Origin: Clostridiales bacterium | GTDB taxonomy: Bacteria; Bacillota_A; Clostridia; Oscillospirales; Acutalibacteraceae | Assembly: GCA_009774735.1 (NCBI GenBank) | Contig: VSOH01000022.1 | Location: forward strand, 1-14,795 | Length of the DNA: 14,795 nucleotides | Reading direction: 5' to 3' | Shown here: in pieces, positions 1-7,682 of the stretch | Numbering within the stretch: position 1 is the first letter of the stretch | How the letters are laid out: each line of letters begins with the position of its first letter | The notes under the pieces: model-generated | Told to the model about the DNA's origin: nothing | The model's input: only the letters and a program-made list of their open reading frames with translations | Databases searched by the model: none | Position numbers and translations under genes: made by a program

Positions 1-693
1 ATGAGCAGCCAGCTTGCCGTCAGCAGTTTTAACTGTCCAGCCGTCTGAAAGTTGTTTAACCTTATAGGTTCCCAGATTTATCATTGGTTCAATTGCCAAT
101 GTCATTCCGGGTAACAGTCTGATACCACGACCTGCGTGACCGAAGTTTGGTACGCTTGGTTCTTCATGAAGCTTAGTGCCTACACCATGACCTACATAGT
201 CACGAACAACACCATATCCACGCTCCTCACAGTATGTCTGGACTGCATTAGATATATCGCCGATTCTGTTGCCGGGAACTGCCTGTTCAATGCCTTTATA
301 AAGACTTTCACGGGTAGTATCCATCAGCCGCTTTGCCTCGGGAGAGCAAGTCCCTGCAGCAAATGTAGCAGCATTGTCACCATTATATCCGTTCTTAGCA
401 GCACCCAAGTCAATGCTGACAATGTCACCCTCTTGGATTATTCTGTCAGCACTTGGGATACCATGGATCACTTCATCATTTATAGATATACATGCGGTAG
501 CAGGAAATCCGCCATAATTTAAAAAGTTAGGTGTTGCACCGCACTTTTTTATGAACTTATAGGCAATTTCATCAATTTCTTTTGTTGAAATACCCGGTTT
601 TACAGCCTCGCCTGCTACCATTAATGCTTCAGCCGAAATCTGACAGGCTTCTTTCATAAGCTCCAATTCACGGCTGCTTTTAAGCACTATCAT
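1..693 (-). CDS. map: Methionine aminopeptidase type I, C-terminus cut by window edge
   Basis: Removes the N-terminal methionine from nascent proteins and acts in the cytosol at the ribosome exit. Reading down from the ATG at 693 gives 231 residues with no stop before base 1. Four of the five metal ligands of the pita-bread fold are visible: D95 (SIDLG), D106 (NGDN), H169 (GHGVGTKLHEEP) and E202 (AIEPM); H77 (VIHGIP) is the conserved active-site histidine. The spacing matches the E. coli enzyme with an offset of two, so the last ligand glutamate should lie about two residues beyond the window edge. Roughly 20 residues are missing by comparison with the family length of about 250. Its ribosome binding site GGAGG lies inside the end of adk, and only one base separates the adk stop from this ATG, so translation is probably coupled. 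Identification is very secure. Confidence 0.97.
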   Translation of the reverse strand, partial: MIVLKSSRELELMKEACQISAEALMVAGEAVKPGISTKEIDEIAYKFIKKCGATPNFLNYGGFPATACISINDEVIHGIPSADRIIQEGDIVSIDLGAAKNGYNGDNAATFAAGTCSPEAKRLMDTTRESLYKGIEQAVPGNRIGDISNAVQTYCEERGYGVVRDYVGHGVGTKLHEEPSVPNFGHAGRGIRLLPGMTLAIEPMINLGTYKVKQLSDGWTVKTADGKLAAH

Positions 694-694
694 G

Positions 695-1327
695 TTAATC
701 CTCCAATGCCTTAAAGACGAGAGCAGTTGTATCAGCAACCTCCTCCTGTCCTTCAACAATTACAAGCTTACCAAGATTCTGATAGAAGTCCTTCAAAGGC
801 TCTGTCATTTCGTGATATTCAACAAGTCTTGCCTGTACTGTTTCAGGAGCATCGTCCTTACGCTGAATTAATTCGCCGCCGCAAGCATCGCAAACACCAT
901 CAGTCTGAGGCTTTTTATACTCAAGGTGATATGAATTTGCACACTTAGCACAAACACGGCGACCGCTCATTCTTTTTGTGATTTTCTCATCAGGAACCTC
1001 AATATCAACAACCTTGTCGATTTCAATACCGGCATCCTCAAGAGCCTGAGCCTGAGGAATGGTTCTTGGAAAACCATCAAGAATAAAGCCGTTTTCACAA
1101 TCATTTTCTTTAAGTCTGTCCTTGATAATACCGATAACAACCTCATCAGGTACTAACTGGCCTGCATCCATAAAGGATTTAGCCTTAAGTCCCATCTCTG
1201 TGCCGTCTTTAACAGCAGCACGAAGAATATTACCTGTTGAAATTGCAGGGATACCGAATTTATCAACAATCTTTTCTGCCTGAGTGCCTTTGCCGGCACC
1301 CGGAGCACCGAGAAGAATAAGTTTCAT
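695..1327 (-). CDS. adk: Adenylate kinase with zinc-type lid
   Basis: Catalyses ATP + AMP to 2 ADP in the cytosol. The protein has 210 residues, a normal length. The P-loop GAPGAGKGT is at residues 8-15 or so, and the conserved DGFPRT with R88 follows the AMP-binding region. The lid domain carries C126-x2-C129 and C146-x2-C149, the four-cysteine zinc site typical of Gram-positive enzymes and absent from E. coli Adk. AAGGAG lies about nine bases before the ATG. It follows secY after 19 bp and abuts map, the usual Firmicutes order. Placement in the superoperon links nucleotide supply to ribosome synthesis; this is an inference from context. Confidence 0.98.
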   Translation of the reverse strand: MKLILLGAPGAGKGTQAEKIVDKFGIPAISTGNILRAAVKDGTEMGLKAKSFMDAGQLVPDEVVIGIIKDRLKENDCENGFILDGFPRTIPQAQALEDAGIEIDKVVDIEVPDEKITKRMSGRRVCAKCANSYHLEYKKPQTDGVCDACGGELIQRKDDAPETVQARLVEYHEMTEPLKDFYQNLGKLVIVEGQEEVADTTALVFKALED

Positions 1328-1346
1328 AATTAATACTCCTTATATA

Positions 1347-2696
1347 TTAGTCAAGGAAGCCCTTATAATGACGCATCATCATCTGTGATTCCAACTGACG
1401 AACAGTTTCAAGAGCAACACCGCACATAATGATAAGTGATGTACCGCCAAGTGAAATTGTCATACCGCCGTCTTCACCACCCTCTGTAAGAGGAGGAATA
1501 GCGAGATCACAAATAAGTGAGTAAACGATTGGGAACAGTGCGATTACTGAAAGCATCAAAGCACCGATAAGTGTTAATCTTGATAATACTCTTAAAATAT
1601 AATCAGATGTCGGCTTACCTGGGCGGATACCCGGAATAGCACCATTGTTCTTTCTTAAGTTGTTTGCCATTTCAATCGGGTTGTACTGGATTGTACTGTA
1701 GAAATAAGCAAAGAAGATGATAAGCAGGAAGTATAAAATTGCATATACCCAAGAGTCACCCTGGAAAGCATTGAAGAATTTCTCCCAGAAAGTACCCTGA
1801 TACTTATCACTTGAAATAAACATCTGCACAGTTGCAGGAAGAGAAAGGATTGATGAAGCAAAGATTACAGGAAGTACACCTGACATATTAACCTTAATCG
1901 GCATATGTGTTGACTGACCGCCCATCATCTTTCTGCCAACTACACGCTTAGCGTAGCTGATCGGAAGCCTTCTCTCTGAATTGTCCATAAATACAATATA
2001 AGCAATCATCAGTACAAATACAACGATTACCAATGGAACAAGAAATCTGTAAACAACACGGCCTGTATCCAGATACTGGAAGAGCTGCTTAATGAGAGTC
2101 GGGAATCTTGATACGATACCTGCGAAAAGAATAATGGAAATACCATTACCGATACCGCTGATCGTAATCTGCTCACCGAGCCACATTATAACTGCTGTGC
2201 CTGCTGTTAACACTGCGATGATAACGACTGCCTGGAACACTGCCGCAAAGCCTGTGAAAGCATCACCGTTAGCATCCATCATAAGATAATTGTTTGCACG
2301 AAGATAGAAGAAATAAGCAAGTGACTGAAGAATACCAAGACCAACTGTTACAAAACGTGTGATAGAAGCAATCTTCTTTCTGCCCTCTTCGCCTTCCTTC
2401 TGTAATCTTTCAAGTGCAGGAATTGCAACTGCCAAAAGCTGCATAATAATTGATGCATTGATGTAAGGTGTGATTGACATAGCGAAAATAGTTCCGTATG
2501 TGAATGCACTACCTGTCATCAAGCTTAAATATGTGAGGATTGTGTTTCCCTTACCGACACTGATTTCGTCAACAATGTTAAGAAATGGTACCGGAATGAC
2601 TGAACCGATTCTAAAAACGAGAATGATAAATGCTGTAAATAACAGTTTCTTACGAATCTCTGCTACCTTCCATGCATTTACGATGGTTTTAATCAT
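1347..2696 (-). CDS. secY: Protein translocase channel subunit SecY
   Basis: Forms the protein-conducting channel of the SecYEG translocon in the cytoplasmic membrane. The product has 449 residues with the expected run of about ten hydrophobic membrane segments. The N-terminus has the SecY pattern: a cationic stretch (AEIRKK), then TM1, then the periplasmic plug segment after FRIGSVIPVP. The C-terminal part contains the cytoplasmic loop with GIRPGKPTSDY before the last segments, and the end (ESQMMMRHYKGFLD) is typical. The ATG directly follows the rplO stop (TAAATG), and its ribosome binding site GGAGG sits inside the rplO end, so rplO and secY are translationally coupled. Nothing is truncated. 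Confidence 0.98.
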   Translation of the reverse strand: MIKTIVNAWKVAEIRKKLLFTAFIILVFRIGSVIPVPFLNIVDEISVGKGNTILTYLSLMTGSAFTYGTIFAMSITPYINASIIMQLLAVAIPALERLQKEGEEGRKKIASITRFVTVGLGILQSLAYFFYLRANNYLMMDANGDAFTGFAAVFQAVVIIAVLTAGTAVIMWLGEQITISGIGNGISIILFAGIVSRFPTLIKQLFQYLDTGRVVYRFLVPLVIVVFVLMIAYIVFMDNSERRLPISYAKRVVGRKMMGGQSTHMPIKVNMSGVLPVIFASSILSLPATVQMFISSDKYQGTFWEKFFNAFQGDSWVYAILYFLLIIFFAYFYSTIQYNPIEMANNLRKNNGAIPGIRPGKPTSDYILRVLSRLTLIGALMLSVIALFPIVYSLICDLAIPPLTEGGEDGGMTISLGGTSLIIMCGVALETVRQLESQMMMRHYKGFLD

Positions 2697-3140
2697 TTAG
2701 AGCACCTCCACCTTGCCACCTGCAGCTTCAATCTTAGCTTTAGCTGACTCACTGATAGCAGTTACCTTAACAGTAAGAGCCTTTGTGATTTCGCCTTTGC
2801 CAAGAACCTTAATTCCGTCAAGTGTCTTTTTGATAACACCTGCTTCAACAAGGCTCTGTGCATCTACTGTTGCACCATCTTCAAATCTATCATTAAGAGT
2901 TGAAACATTTACAACTGCATACTCAGTAGCGAAGATGTTGTTAAATCCTCTCTTAGGAACTCGTCTCTGAAGTGGCATCTGACCACCCTCAAAGCCCGGA
3001 CGTCTGCTGTAACCAGAACGGGACTTCTGACCCTTCTGACCCTTACCGGCAGTCTTACCCTGACCTGAAGCAGTACCTCTGCCTATTCTCTTTACGCTCT
3101 TTTTAGAGCCCTCAGCAGGAGAAAGTTCATGTAATTTCAT
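2697..3140 (-). CDS. rplO: 50S ribosomal protein L15 (uL15)
   Basis: Late-assembly protein of the large subunit that binds 23S rRNA. It has 147 residues, normal for bacteria. The N-terminus is the long basic, glycine-rich extension (GRGTASGQGKTAGKGQKG, roughly residues 21-38) that threads into the rRNA core, followed by the GFEGGQMPLQRRVPKRGF region and a globular C-terminal domain. The start ATG is preceded by GGGGAGG-type sequence with good spacing. It follows rpmD after 14 bp and touches secY with no gap. Confidence 0.97.
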   Translation of the reverse strand: MKLHELSPAEGSKKSVKRIGRGTASGQGKTAGKGQKGQKSRSGYSRRPGFEGGQMPLQRRVPKRGFNNIFATEYAVVNVSTLNDRFEDGATVDAQSLVEAGVIKKTLDGIKVLGKGEITKALTVKVTAISESAKAKIEAAGGKVEVL

Positions 3141-3154
3141 ATCTGCACCTCCCC

Positions 3155-3334
3155 TTATTCTTCTACAACAGTTACAAGGTGAGCAATCTTTGCAAGCTTA
3201 CCCTGTGTCTGTGCGTTGTCCGGCTGAACTGTTACGTTGCCGATTTTACGAAGACCAAGTGAGTGGGCGGTGGCAATCTGGTCTGCTTTGCTGCCAATTA
3301 AGCTCTTTGTGAGCTTGATTTTTATATCTGCCAT
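3155..3334 (-). CDS. rpmD: 50S ribosomal protein L30 (uL30), short gene
   Basis: Small 23S rRNA-binding protein of the large subunit. Reading from the ATG at 3334 gives 59 residues ending in VVEE and TAA at 3155. The sequence begins MADIKIKLTKSLIG, then has HSLGLRKIGN (residues 24-33), which is the L30 signature region, and closes with AKIAHLVTVVEE. The length equals that of other bacterial L30 proteins (about 58-60). The Shine-Dalgarno GGAGGG starts within the rpsE stop codon region (TAAGGAGGG), and 13 bp separate the two genes. It sits exactly where rpmD belongs between rpsE and rplO. Confidence 0.96.
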   Translation of the reverse strand: MADIKIKLTKSLIGSKADQIATAHSLGLRKIGNVTVQPDNAQTQGKLAKIAHLVTVVEE

Positions 3335-3347
3335 TGTTCCACCCTCC

Positions 3348-3848
3348 TTAACCTAAAATTTCTTTGGCTGACTTGCCGCGAATTGCAGCAACTTCATCAG
3401 CTGTACGAAGCTGACTTAAACCATTGATAGCTGCTCTTACTACATTGTAAGGATTGTTAGAACGGATAGCCTTAGTTCTGATGTCCTTGATACCAACTGT
3501 TTCAACAACGGCACGAACAGGACCACCAGCAATAACACCGGTACCCTTTGGAGCAGGCATAAGTAAAACTTCACCGGCACCAAACTTACCCTTAATCTCG
3601 TGAGGAATTGTTGTACCTCTAAGAGCAACCTTAACTACATTTTTCTTTGCGTCTTCGATTCCCTTACGGATTGCATCCGGAACCTCGCCGGACTTACCGA
3701 TACCGAAACCTACAAGACCATTGCCATCACCAACAACTACAAGAGCTGAGAATTTGAAAATTCTACCACCCTTTACAGTCTTAGATACACGGTTGATAGC
3801 TACTACTCTTTCTTCAAGTTCCATTGAAGATACGTCAATCTTTGCCAT
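3348..3848 (-). CDS. rpsE: 30S ribosomal protein S5 (uS5)
   Basis: Small-subunit protein near the mRNA entry and decoding region, important for accuracy; spectinomycin-resistance changes map to it in other bacteria. It has 166 residues. The N-terminal dsRNA-binding-like domain includes RVSKTVKGGRIFKFSALVVVGD (shown in part: GGRIFKF, then GDGNGLVGFGIGK), and the C-terminal domain has GTGVIAGGPVRAV and the AINGLSQLRTADEVAAIRGK end. GGAGGG lies well spaced before the ATG. Eighteen base pairs follow rplR. Confidence 0.98.
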   Translation of the reverse strand: MAKIDVSSMELEERVVAINRVSKTVKGGRIFKFSALVVVGDGNGLVGFGIGKSGEVPDAIRKGIEDAKKNVVKVALRGTTIPHEIKGKFGAGEVLLMPAPKGTGVIAGGPVRAVVETVGIKDIRTKAIRSNNPYNVVRAAINGLSQLRTADEVAAIRGKSAKEILG

Positions 3849-3866
3849 AAAAATTACCCTCCTTCG

Positions 3867-4226
3867 TTAGAACTTCAGTCCGCCTTCACGAGCGCCGTCA
3901 GCAACTGCTGCCACACGACCGTGATATACGTAACCGCCACGGTCAAATACGCATTCTTCAACGCCCTTTGCCTTGGCTCTGTCTGCTAATGTCTTACCGA
4001 CAGCCTTAGCTGCCTCAATATTGCCGCCGTACTGAGCGAAGTCCTTTTCAACTGTTGATGCTGAAGCGATTGTTACGCCTGCAACATCATCAATCAACTG
4101 CACGTAAATATTGCTGAGAGAGCGATATACGTTAAGTCTTGGACATTCAGCAGTACCGCTGATTTTACCACGAACTCTTGTGTGGCGCTTCTGTCTTGCC
4201 TTATTGGCATCCTGTCTTGAAACCAT
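3867..4226 (-). CDS. rplR: 50S ribosomal protein L18 (uL18)
   Basis: Binds 5S rRNA together with L5 and anchors it to the central protuberance of the large subunit. It has 119 residues, normal for the family. The basic N-terminus ARQKRHTRVRGKISG is followed by PRLNVYRSLSNIYVQLIDD, the characteristic 5S-binding strand region, and the protein ends in the conserved VAAVADGAREGGLKF. The ATG has AAGGAG upstream with 18 bp to the rplF stop. Confidence 0.98.
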   Translation of the reverse strand: MVSRQDANKARQKRHTRVRGKISGTAECPRLNVYRSLSNIYVQLIDDVAGVTIASASTVEKDFAQYGGNIEAAKAVGKTLADRAKAKGVEECVFDRGGYVYHGRVAAVADGAREGGLKF

Positions 4227-4244
4227 AGTATTTCACTCCTTCCC

Positions 4245-4784
4245 TTATTTCTTACCTGCTTTTCCTTCTTTACGGCGGATATGCTCTTCAGCATACTTAA
4301 TGCCCTTGCCCTTATAAGGCTCCGGCGGTCTCTTTTCACGAACCTGAGCTGCGAACTGACCAACCATCTGCTTATCAGCGCCGCTGATTACAATAGCGTT
4401 AGCTGATGGGCACTCAACTTTAATGCCTTCCGGAGCTTCCATAATAACCTGATGTGAGAAACCGAGGTTCATTACAAGTGAATTACCCTGCATTTGAACT
4501 CTGTAACCAACACCGTTAACCTCAAGGTTTTTCTTAAAGCCCTCTGTTACACCTGTTACCATATTAGCAACTAATGTACGGGTTAAACCGTGAAGTGATC
4601 TGTTTTCTTTCTGATCGTTAGGTCTGCTAACGATAATTTCGCTGCCTTCAACACTGATAGCCATGTTTGGATGAGCATCCATTGAAAGAGTACCATTTGG
4701 ACCCTTAACGGTAACAGTGTTATTGTCGATTGTTACATCAACACCAGCAGGAATTGTAATAGGCTTTAAACCAATTCTTGACAT
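4245..4784 (-). CDS. rplF: 50S ribosomal protein L6 (uL6)
   Basis: Large-subunit protein located near the factor-binding centre; two similar alpha/beta domains. It has 179 residues. It begins MSRIGLKPITIPAGV, and the C-terminal domain holds the signature PPEPYKGKGIKY near residues 152-163, followed by the lysine-rich tail. Domain one covers roughly residues 1-80 and domain two 81-170. An AGGAGG-type site overlaps the end of the 15-bp gap after rpsH. Confidence 0.98.
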   Translation of the reverse strand: MSRIGLKPITIPAGVDVTIDNNTVTVKGPNGTLSMDAHPNMAISVEGSEIIVSRPNDQKENRSLHGLTRTLVANMVTGVTEGFKKNLEVNGVGYRVQMQGNSLVMNLGFSHQVIMEAPEGIKVECPSANAIVISGADKQMVGQFAAQVREKRPPEPYKGKGIKYAEEHIRRKEGKAGKK

Positions 4785-4799
4785 CCTGACTGTACCTCC

Positions 4800-5198
4800 T
4801 TACCAAATGAATGCTAAAACTTCGCCACCAACATTTTGTTTGCGAGCTTCTCTGTCTGTCATAATGCCCTTTGAAGTAGAAATGATAGCAATACCAAGTC
4901 CCTTCATTACCTTAGGCATATCCTCAACATTTGAATACATACGAAGACCCGGCTTTGATACACGGCGGAGACCGGTGATAACCTGGCTCTTACCCTCGCC
5001 GTACTTAAGTGTTACACGAATAACACCCTGCTTGCCGTCTTCTACTACTTTGAAATTTTTGATATAACCTTCATCAACAAGAATCTGAGCAATTGCCTTC
5101 TTCATGTTTGACGCAGGAATATCTACTGTATCGTGCTTTGCTGAATTTGCGTTACGAATTCTTGTAAGCATATCAGCGATTGGATCTGTAATATGCAT
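4800..5198 (-). CDS. rpsH: 30S ribosomal protein S8 (uS8)
   Basis: Primary 16S rRNA-binding protein of the small-subunit platform. In E. coli it represses the spc operon by binding near the L5 start; no comparable structure stands out in the rplX-rplE spacer here, so that feedback cannot be assumed. The product has 132 residues. It starts MHITDPIADMLTRIRNA and ends in the family signature GIMTDREARKQNVGGEVLAFIW (abbreviated GIMTDREAR...VGGEVLA). GGAGG lies before the ATG. The 38-bp gap from rpsN is longer than most in this operon. Confidence 0.98.
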   Translation of the reverse strand: MHITDPIADMLTRIRNANSAKHDTVDIPASNMKKAIAQILVDEGYIKNFKVVEDGKQGVIRVTLKYGEGKSQVITGLRRVSKPGLRMYSNVEDMPKVMKGLGIAIISTSKGIMTDREARKQNVGGEVLAFIW

Positions 5199-5236
5199 TG
5201 ATATTTCCTCCTTATTAGATTAGCAATTCTCGATTC

Positions 5237-5422
5237 TTACCAAGATGATTTCTTTACACCAGGGATTTCGCCCTTATGAGCAAGCTCTCTGAAGCAAATT
5301 CTGCAAACGCCGTACTTACGAAGGTAAGCGTGAGGTCTACCGCAGATTTTGCATCTGTTATAAGCTCTTGTTGAATACTTAGCAGGCTTAGCTGCCTTAA
5401 CTTTCATAGATGTCTTTGCCAC
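5237..5422 (-). CDS. rpsN: 30S ribosomal protein S14, zinc-binding type (uS14)
   Basis: Small-subunit head protein. It is only 61 residues, the length of the short zinc form (RpsN1 or RpsZ), not the 89-100 residue zinc-free form. The zinc ligands are C24-x2-C27 and C40-x2-C43 in RCKICGRPHAYLRKYGVCRICF (abbreviated CKIC...CRIC). The end REL-A-KGEIPGVKKSSW is typical. A zinc-free paralogue, often induced by zinc starvation in Bacillus, might exist elsewhere in the genome but is not here. It lies 12 bp after rplE. Confidence 0.97.
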   Translation of the reverse strand: MAKTSMKVKAAKPAKYSTRAYNRCKICGRPHAYLRKYGVCRICFRELAHKGEIPGVKKSSW

Positions 5423-5434
5423 GATAATCCCCCC

Positions 5435-5977
5435 TTACTCTGCAAATGGAGCACCCATAAGCTTTAATAACTCACGAGCCTCTTCGTCTGTGTTTGCTGT
5501 TGTTACCATGATAATATCCATACCGCGAACAGTATCAATCTTATCATATTCAATTTCAGGGAATATTAACTGCTCTTTAACACCCATAGCATAGTTGCCA
5601 CGACCGTCAAATGAGTTAGGGTTAATACCTCTGAAGTCACGAACTCTTGGAAGTGCAAGATTGAAAAATCTCTCAAGGAATTCATACATTCTGTCGCCGC
5701 GAAGTGTAACCTTAACACCGATTGGCATACCCTCACGGAGTTTAAAGTTAGCTACTGACTTCTTAGCACGACATATTACCGGACGCTGACCAGTAATGAT
5801 CTGCAGATCTCTGATGATAGCGTCTACTACCTTTGAATTTTCACGAGCTTCACCGCAACCAACGTTGATTACAACCTTGTCAAGCTTTGGGATTTGCATA
5901 ACAGATTTGTACTCAAACTTTTTCATCAGTGCAGGCGCAATCTCGCTCTTATAAGTTTCCTTTAAAGCTGCTGCCAT
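5435..5977 (-). CDS. rplE: 50S ribosomal protein L5 (uL5)
   Basis: Binds 5S rRNA and forms an intersubunit bridge in the central protuberance, contacting the P-site tRNA. It has 180 residues, the usual size. Conserved landmarks are PKLDKVVINVGCGEA near residues 30-44, the KLREGMPIGVKVTLRGDRMYEF stretch (in part LREGMPIG) and the C-terminal FPEIEYDKIDTVRGMDI. GGGAGG precedes the ATG; the 20-bp gap from rplX carries only this site. Confidence 0.98.
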   Translation of the reverse strand: MAAALKETYKSEIAPALMKKFEYKSVMQIPKLDKVVINVGCGEARENSKVVDAIIRDLQIITGQRPVICRAKKSVANFKLREGMPIGVKVTLRGDRMYEFLERFFNLALPRVRDFRGINPNSFDGRGNYAMGVKEQLIFPEIEYDKIDTVRGMDIIMVTTANTDEEARELLKLMGAPFAE

Positions 5978-5997
5978 TTGTTATGTTCCTCCCTTTC

Positions 5998-6300
5998 TTA
6001 AAACTCGTTGCCGCATTTCTTGCAAACGCGGTTTCCATCCTTGCGGCCAACGCGTGTTGCCTCGCCGCATTTTGGACATACTAACTGAAGTTTTGATGCA
6101 TAAAGTGCTGACTCCGTTTCGATAAGACCGCCAGGCTCACCCATCTTACGAGGTTTAACGTGCTTTGTAACAACGTTAACCTTCTTAACGATAACCTTGC
6201 CCTCTTTTGGACTTACAGCAACTACTTCGCCCTTAACACCCTTTGACTTACCGCTGAGAACCATAACGGTATCACCGGTTTTAACAAACATTTTACTCAT
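5998..6300 (-). CDS. rplX: 50S ribosomal protein L24 (uL24) with C-terminal zinc ribbon
   Basis: Early-assembly protein that starts folding of 23S rRNA domain I. The product has 100 residues. The KOW motif occupies roughly residues 5-35 (VKTGDTVMVLSGKSKGVKGE). Near the end are C75-x2-C78 and C93-x2-C96, a four-cysteine ribbon. Bacillus L24 has lost these cysteines, while I recall clostridial versions that keep them. GGAGG lies nine bases before the ATG at 6300; an ATG three codons further in is a weaker alternative. It is 15 bp after rplN. Confidence 0.97.
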   Translation of the reverse strand: MSKMFVKTGDTVMVLSGKSKGVKGEVVAVSPKEGKVIVKKVNVVTKHVKPRKMGEPGGLIETESALYASKLQLVCPKCGEATRVGRKDGNRVCKKCGNEF

Positions 6301-6315
6301 ATCCTTGCACCTCCA

Positions 6316-6684
6316 TTAAAGTACTTCCGGAGCAAGAGAAAGTATTTTCATATAATCTTTCTCACGCAGCTCACGAGCTACTGGTCCAAAAATACGAGTA
6401 CCGCGAGGAGTCTTATCCTCTCTAATAATTACGGCAGCATTCTCGTCAAAACGGATATACTGACCGTCGTCACGACGTACACCTTTAGTTGTACGAACGA
6501 TGACTGCTTTAACAACTTCGCCCTTTTTAACAATGCCACCAGGAGCTGCTTTCTTGACTGAAGCAACGATAACGTCACCGATATTTGCATATCTTCTGCC
6601 TGAACCGCCGAGAACTCTGATGCAGAGAAGCTCTTTAGCGCCTGTGTTGTCAGCAACTTTAAGACGACTTTCCTGTTGTATCAC
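6316..6684 (-). CDS. rplN: 50S ribosomal protein L14 (uL14), GTG start
   Basis: Large-subunit protein that bridges to 16S rRNA and contacts the silencing factor RsfS in other bacteria. From the GTG at 6684 the protein has 122 residues, exactly the family length, and begins (M)IQQESRLKVADNTGAKE. The end RELREKDYMKILSLAPEVL is the signature. The frame stays open upstream to an ATG at 6717, but that would add 11 unconserved residues; AGGAGG lies about eight bases before the GTG, which decides the start. An ATG at 6689 is out of frame. This is the first gene of the spc section, after a 97-bp gap. Confidence 0.96.
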   Translation of the reverse strand: MIQQESRLKVADNTGAKELLCIRVLGGSGRRYANIGDVIVASVKKAAPGGIVKKGEVVKAVIVRTTKGVRRDDGQYIRFDENAAVIIREDKTPRGTRIFGPVARELREKDYMKILSLAPEVL

Positions 6685-6790
6685 AGCATTTTCCTCCTTC
6701 GTACTGCAAAATAACACTTTGCTAAGTTGCAGTTATTATTTCATAATTGACTAAATTATTAAAAGACGCAAATCGTAACGATTATTTTGC
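6685..6790 (-). promoter_or_regulatory. rpsQ-rplN gap: S10/spc junction with weak hairpin and weak promoter-like sequence
   Basis: This 97-bp gap is where the separate spc promoter lies in E. coli. On the minus strand, GCAAA and TCG arms pair around a TTA loop with CGA and TTTGC (6790-6768), giving an 8-bp stem with a 4-nt bulge, followed by GTCTTTT. The first part overlaps the rpsQ end. A candidate promoter TTGCGT-17-AATTAT follows but matches only three and four of six. Either a partial terminator, a processing site or a weak promoter is possible. Confidence 0.3.
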
Positions 6791-7036
6791 CTTTTCGATG
6801 ATTTCAACCACACGCCATCTCTTATCCTTGCTCATAGGACGACATTCCATAATCTGAACCTTATCGCCTACACCGCAAGTGTTATCCTCGTCGTGTGCCT
6901 TGTACTTAACAGTACGGTTTACAATCTTATTGTAAAGTGGATGACGAACTTTGTCCTTAATTGTAACTACAACAGTTTTGTCCATCTTGTCACTTGTAAC
7001 AATACCTACTCTTGTTTTTCTGAGGTTTCTTTCCAT
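6782..7036 (-). CDS. rpsQ: 30S ribosomal protein S17 (uS17)
   Basis: Primary 16S rRNA-binding protein with an OB fold, needed for early assembly of the small-subunit body. It has 84 residues. It starts MERNLRKTRVGIVTSDKMDKTV and carries HPLYNKIVNRTVKYKAHDE around residues 32-50, then VGDKVQIMECRPMSKDKRW, the family signature (in part GDKVQIMECRPMSK). AGGAGG precedes the ATG. It is the last gene of the S10 section and is followed by the long rpsQ-rplN gap. Confidence 0.97.
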   Translation of the reverse strand: MERNLRKTRVGIVTSDKMDKTVVVTIKDKVRHPLYNKIVNRTVKYKAHDEDNTCGVGDKVQIMECRPMSKDKRWRVVEIIEKAK

Positions 7037-7053
7037 TATTAGTTACCTCCTTC

Positions 7054-7257
7054 TTAAGAATTAGCCTTATCAAGTTCGATTTCTCTCTCAACAGTCTTGA
7101 TGCGAGCGATATCTTTCTTGACAGCTTTAATTCTCATAGGGTTGTCGAGCTGATTGATTGCCTGCTGGAAATGAAGGTTGAAAAGCTCTTCTTTAAGCTC
7201 TGCAAGTTTCTTAGCTCTCTGATCTGCTGATAACGCTTTAATTTCTGATGCTTTCAT
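7054..7257 (-). CDS. rpmC: 50S ribosomal protein L29 (uL29)
   Basis: Small two-helix protein at the peptide exit tunnel next to L23, part of the docking site for trigger factor and the signal recognition particle. It has 67 residues. It opens with MKASEIKALSADQ, and the helical LKEELFNLHFQQAINQLDNP is the signature (residues 22-41). Its ATG overlaps the rplP stop by one base (TAATG), which suggests coupled translation. Confidence 0.97.
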   Translation of the reverse strand: MKASEIKALSADQRAKKLAELKEELFNLHFQQAINQLDNPMRIKAVKKDIARIKTVEREIELDKANS

Positions 7258-7682
7258 TACTGCTCGCCTCCCTCTTCTTCTTTCTTAACAAACTTACATT
7301 TAACAGGAAGCTTGTTTGCAGCAAGTCTCATAGCCTCACGTGCTACCTCCTCGCTTACACCGCCGAGCTCAAACATAACTCTGCCCGGCTTAACTACTGC
7401 TACCCAGTAGTCAACGTTACCTTTACCTTTACCCATACGAGTATCGGCAGGTCTTGCTGTAATAGGCTTATCAGGGAAAATTTTGATCCATACTTTACCG
7501 CCACGCTTTGTGTAACGTGTCATAGCAATACGGGCAGCTTCAATCTGTGCTGCTGTAATCCATGCCGGCTCAGTAGTCATAAGACCAAACTCACCGTAAG
7601 TAACCTTATTACCTCTTGTAGCCACACCGGTCATACGACCTCTGTGCTGCTTTCTGTGTTTAACACGCTTTGGTAAAAGCAT
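7257..7682 (-). CDS. rplP: 50S ribosomal protein L16 (uL16)
   Basis: Late-assembly protein that helps position the A-site tRNA. It has 141 residues. It begins MLLPKRVKHRKQHRGRM, has the RMGKGKGNVDYWVAVVKPG signature near residues 81-99, and ends in a lysine- and glutamate-rich tail. Its ATG overlaps the rpsC stop, and its own stop overlaps the rpmC start, each by one base. An open frame of similar length on the opposite strand is a shadow of this gene. Confidence 0.98.
   Translation of the reverse strand: MLLPKRVKHRKQHRGRMTGVATRGNKVTYGEFGLMTTEPAWITAAQIEAARIAMTRYTKRGGKVWIKIFPDKPITARPADTRMGKGKGNVDYWVAVVKPGRVMFELGGVSEEVAREAMRLAANKLPVKCKFVKKEEEGGEQ

Noticed and set aside
136..522. 128-codon open frame on the plus strand
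   Set aside because: It is antisense to map, which is clearly coding with its metal ligands in place; no ribosome binding site or protein-like features.
6685..6717. Upstream in-frame ATG for rplN adding 11 residues
   Set aside because: L14 proteins begin MIQQES and have 122 residues; the GTG at 6684 has the AGGAGG, the ATG does not.
7248..7676. 142-codon open frame on the plus strand
   Set aside because: It mirrors rplP almost exactly; cysteine-, serine- and threonine-rich composition is that of a shadow frame.
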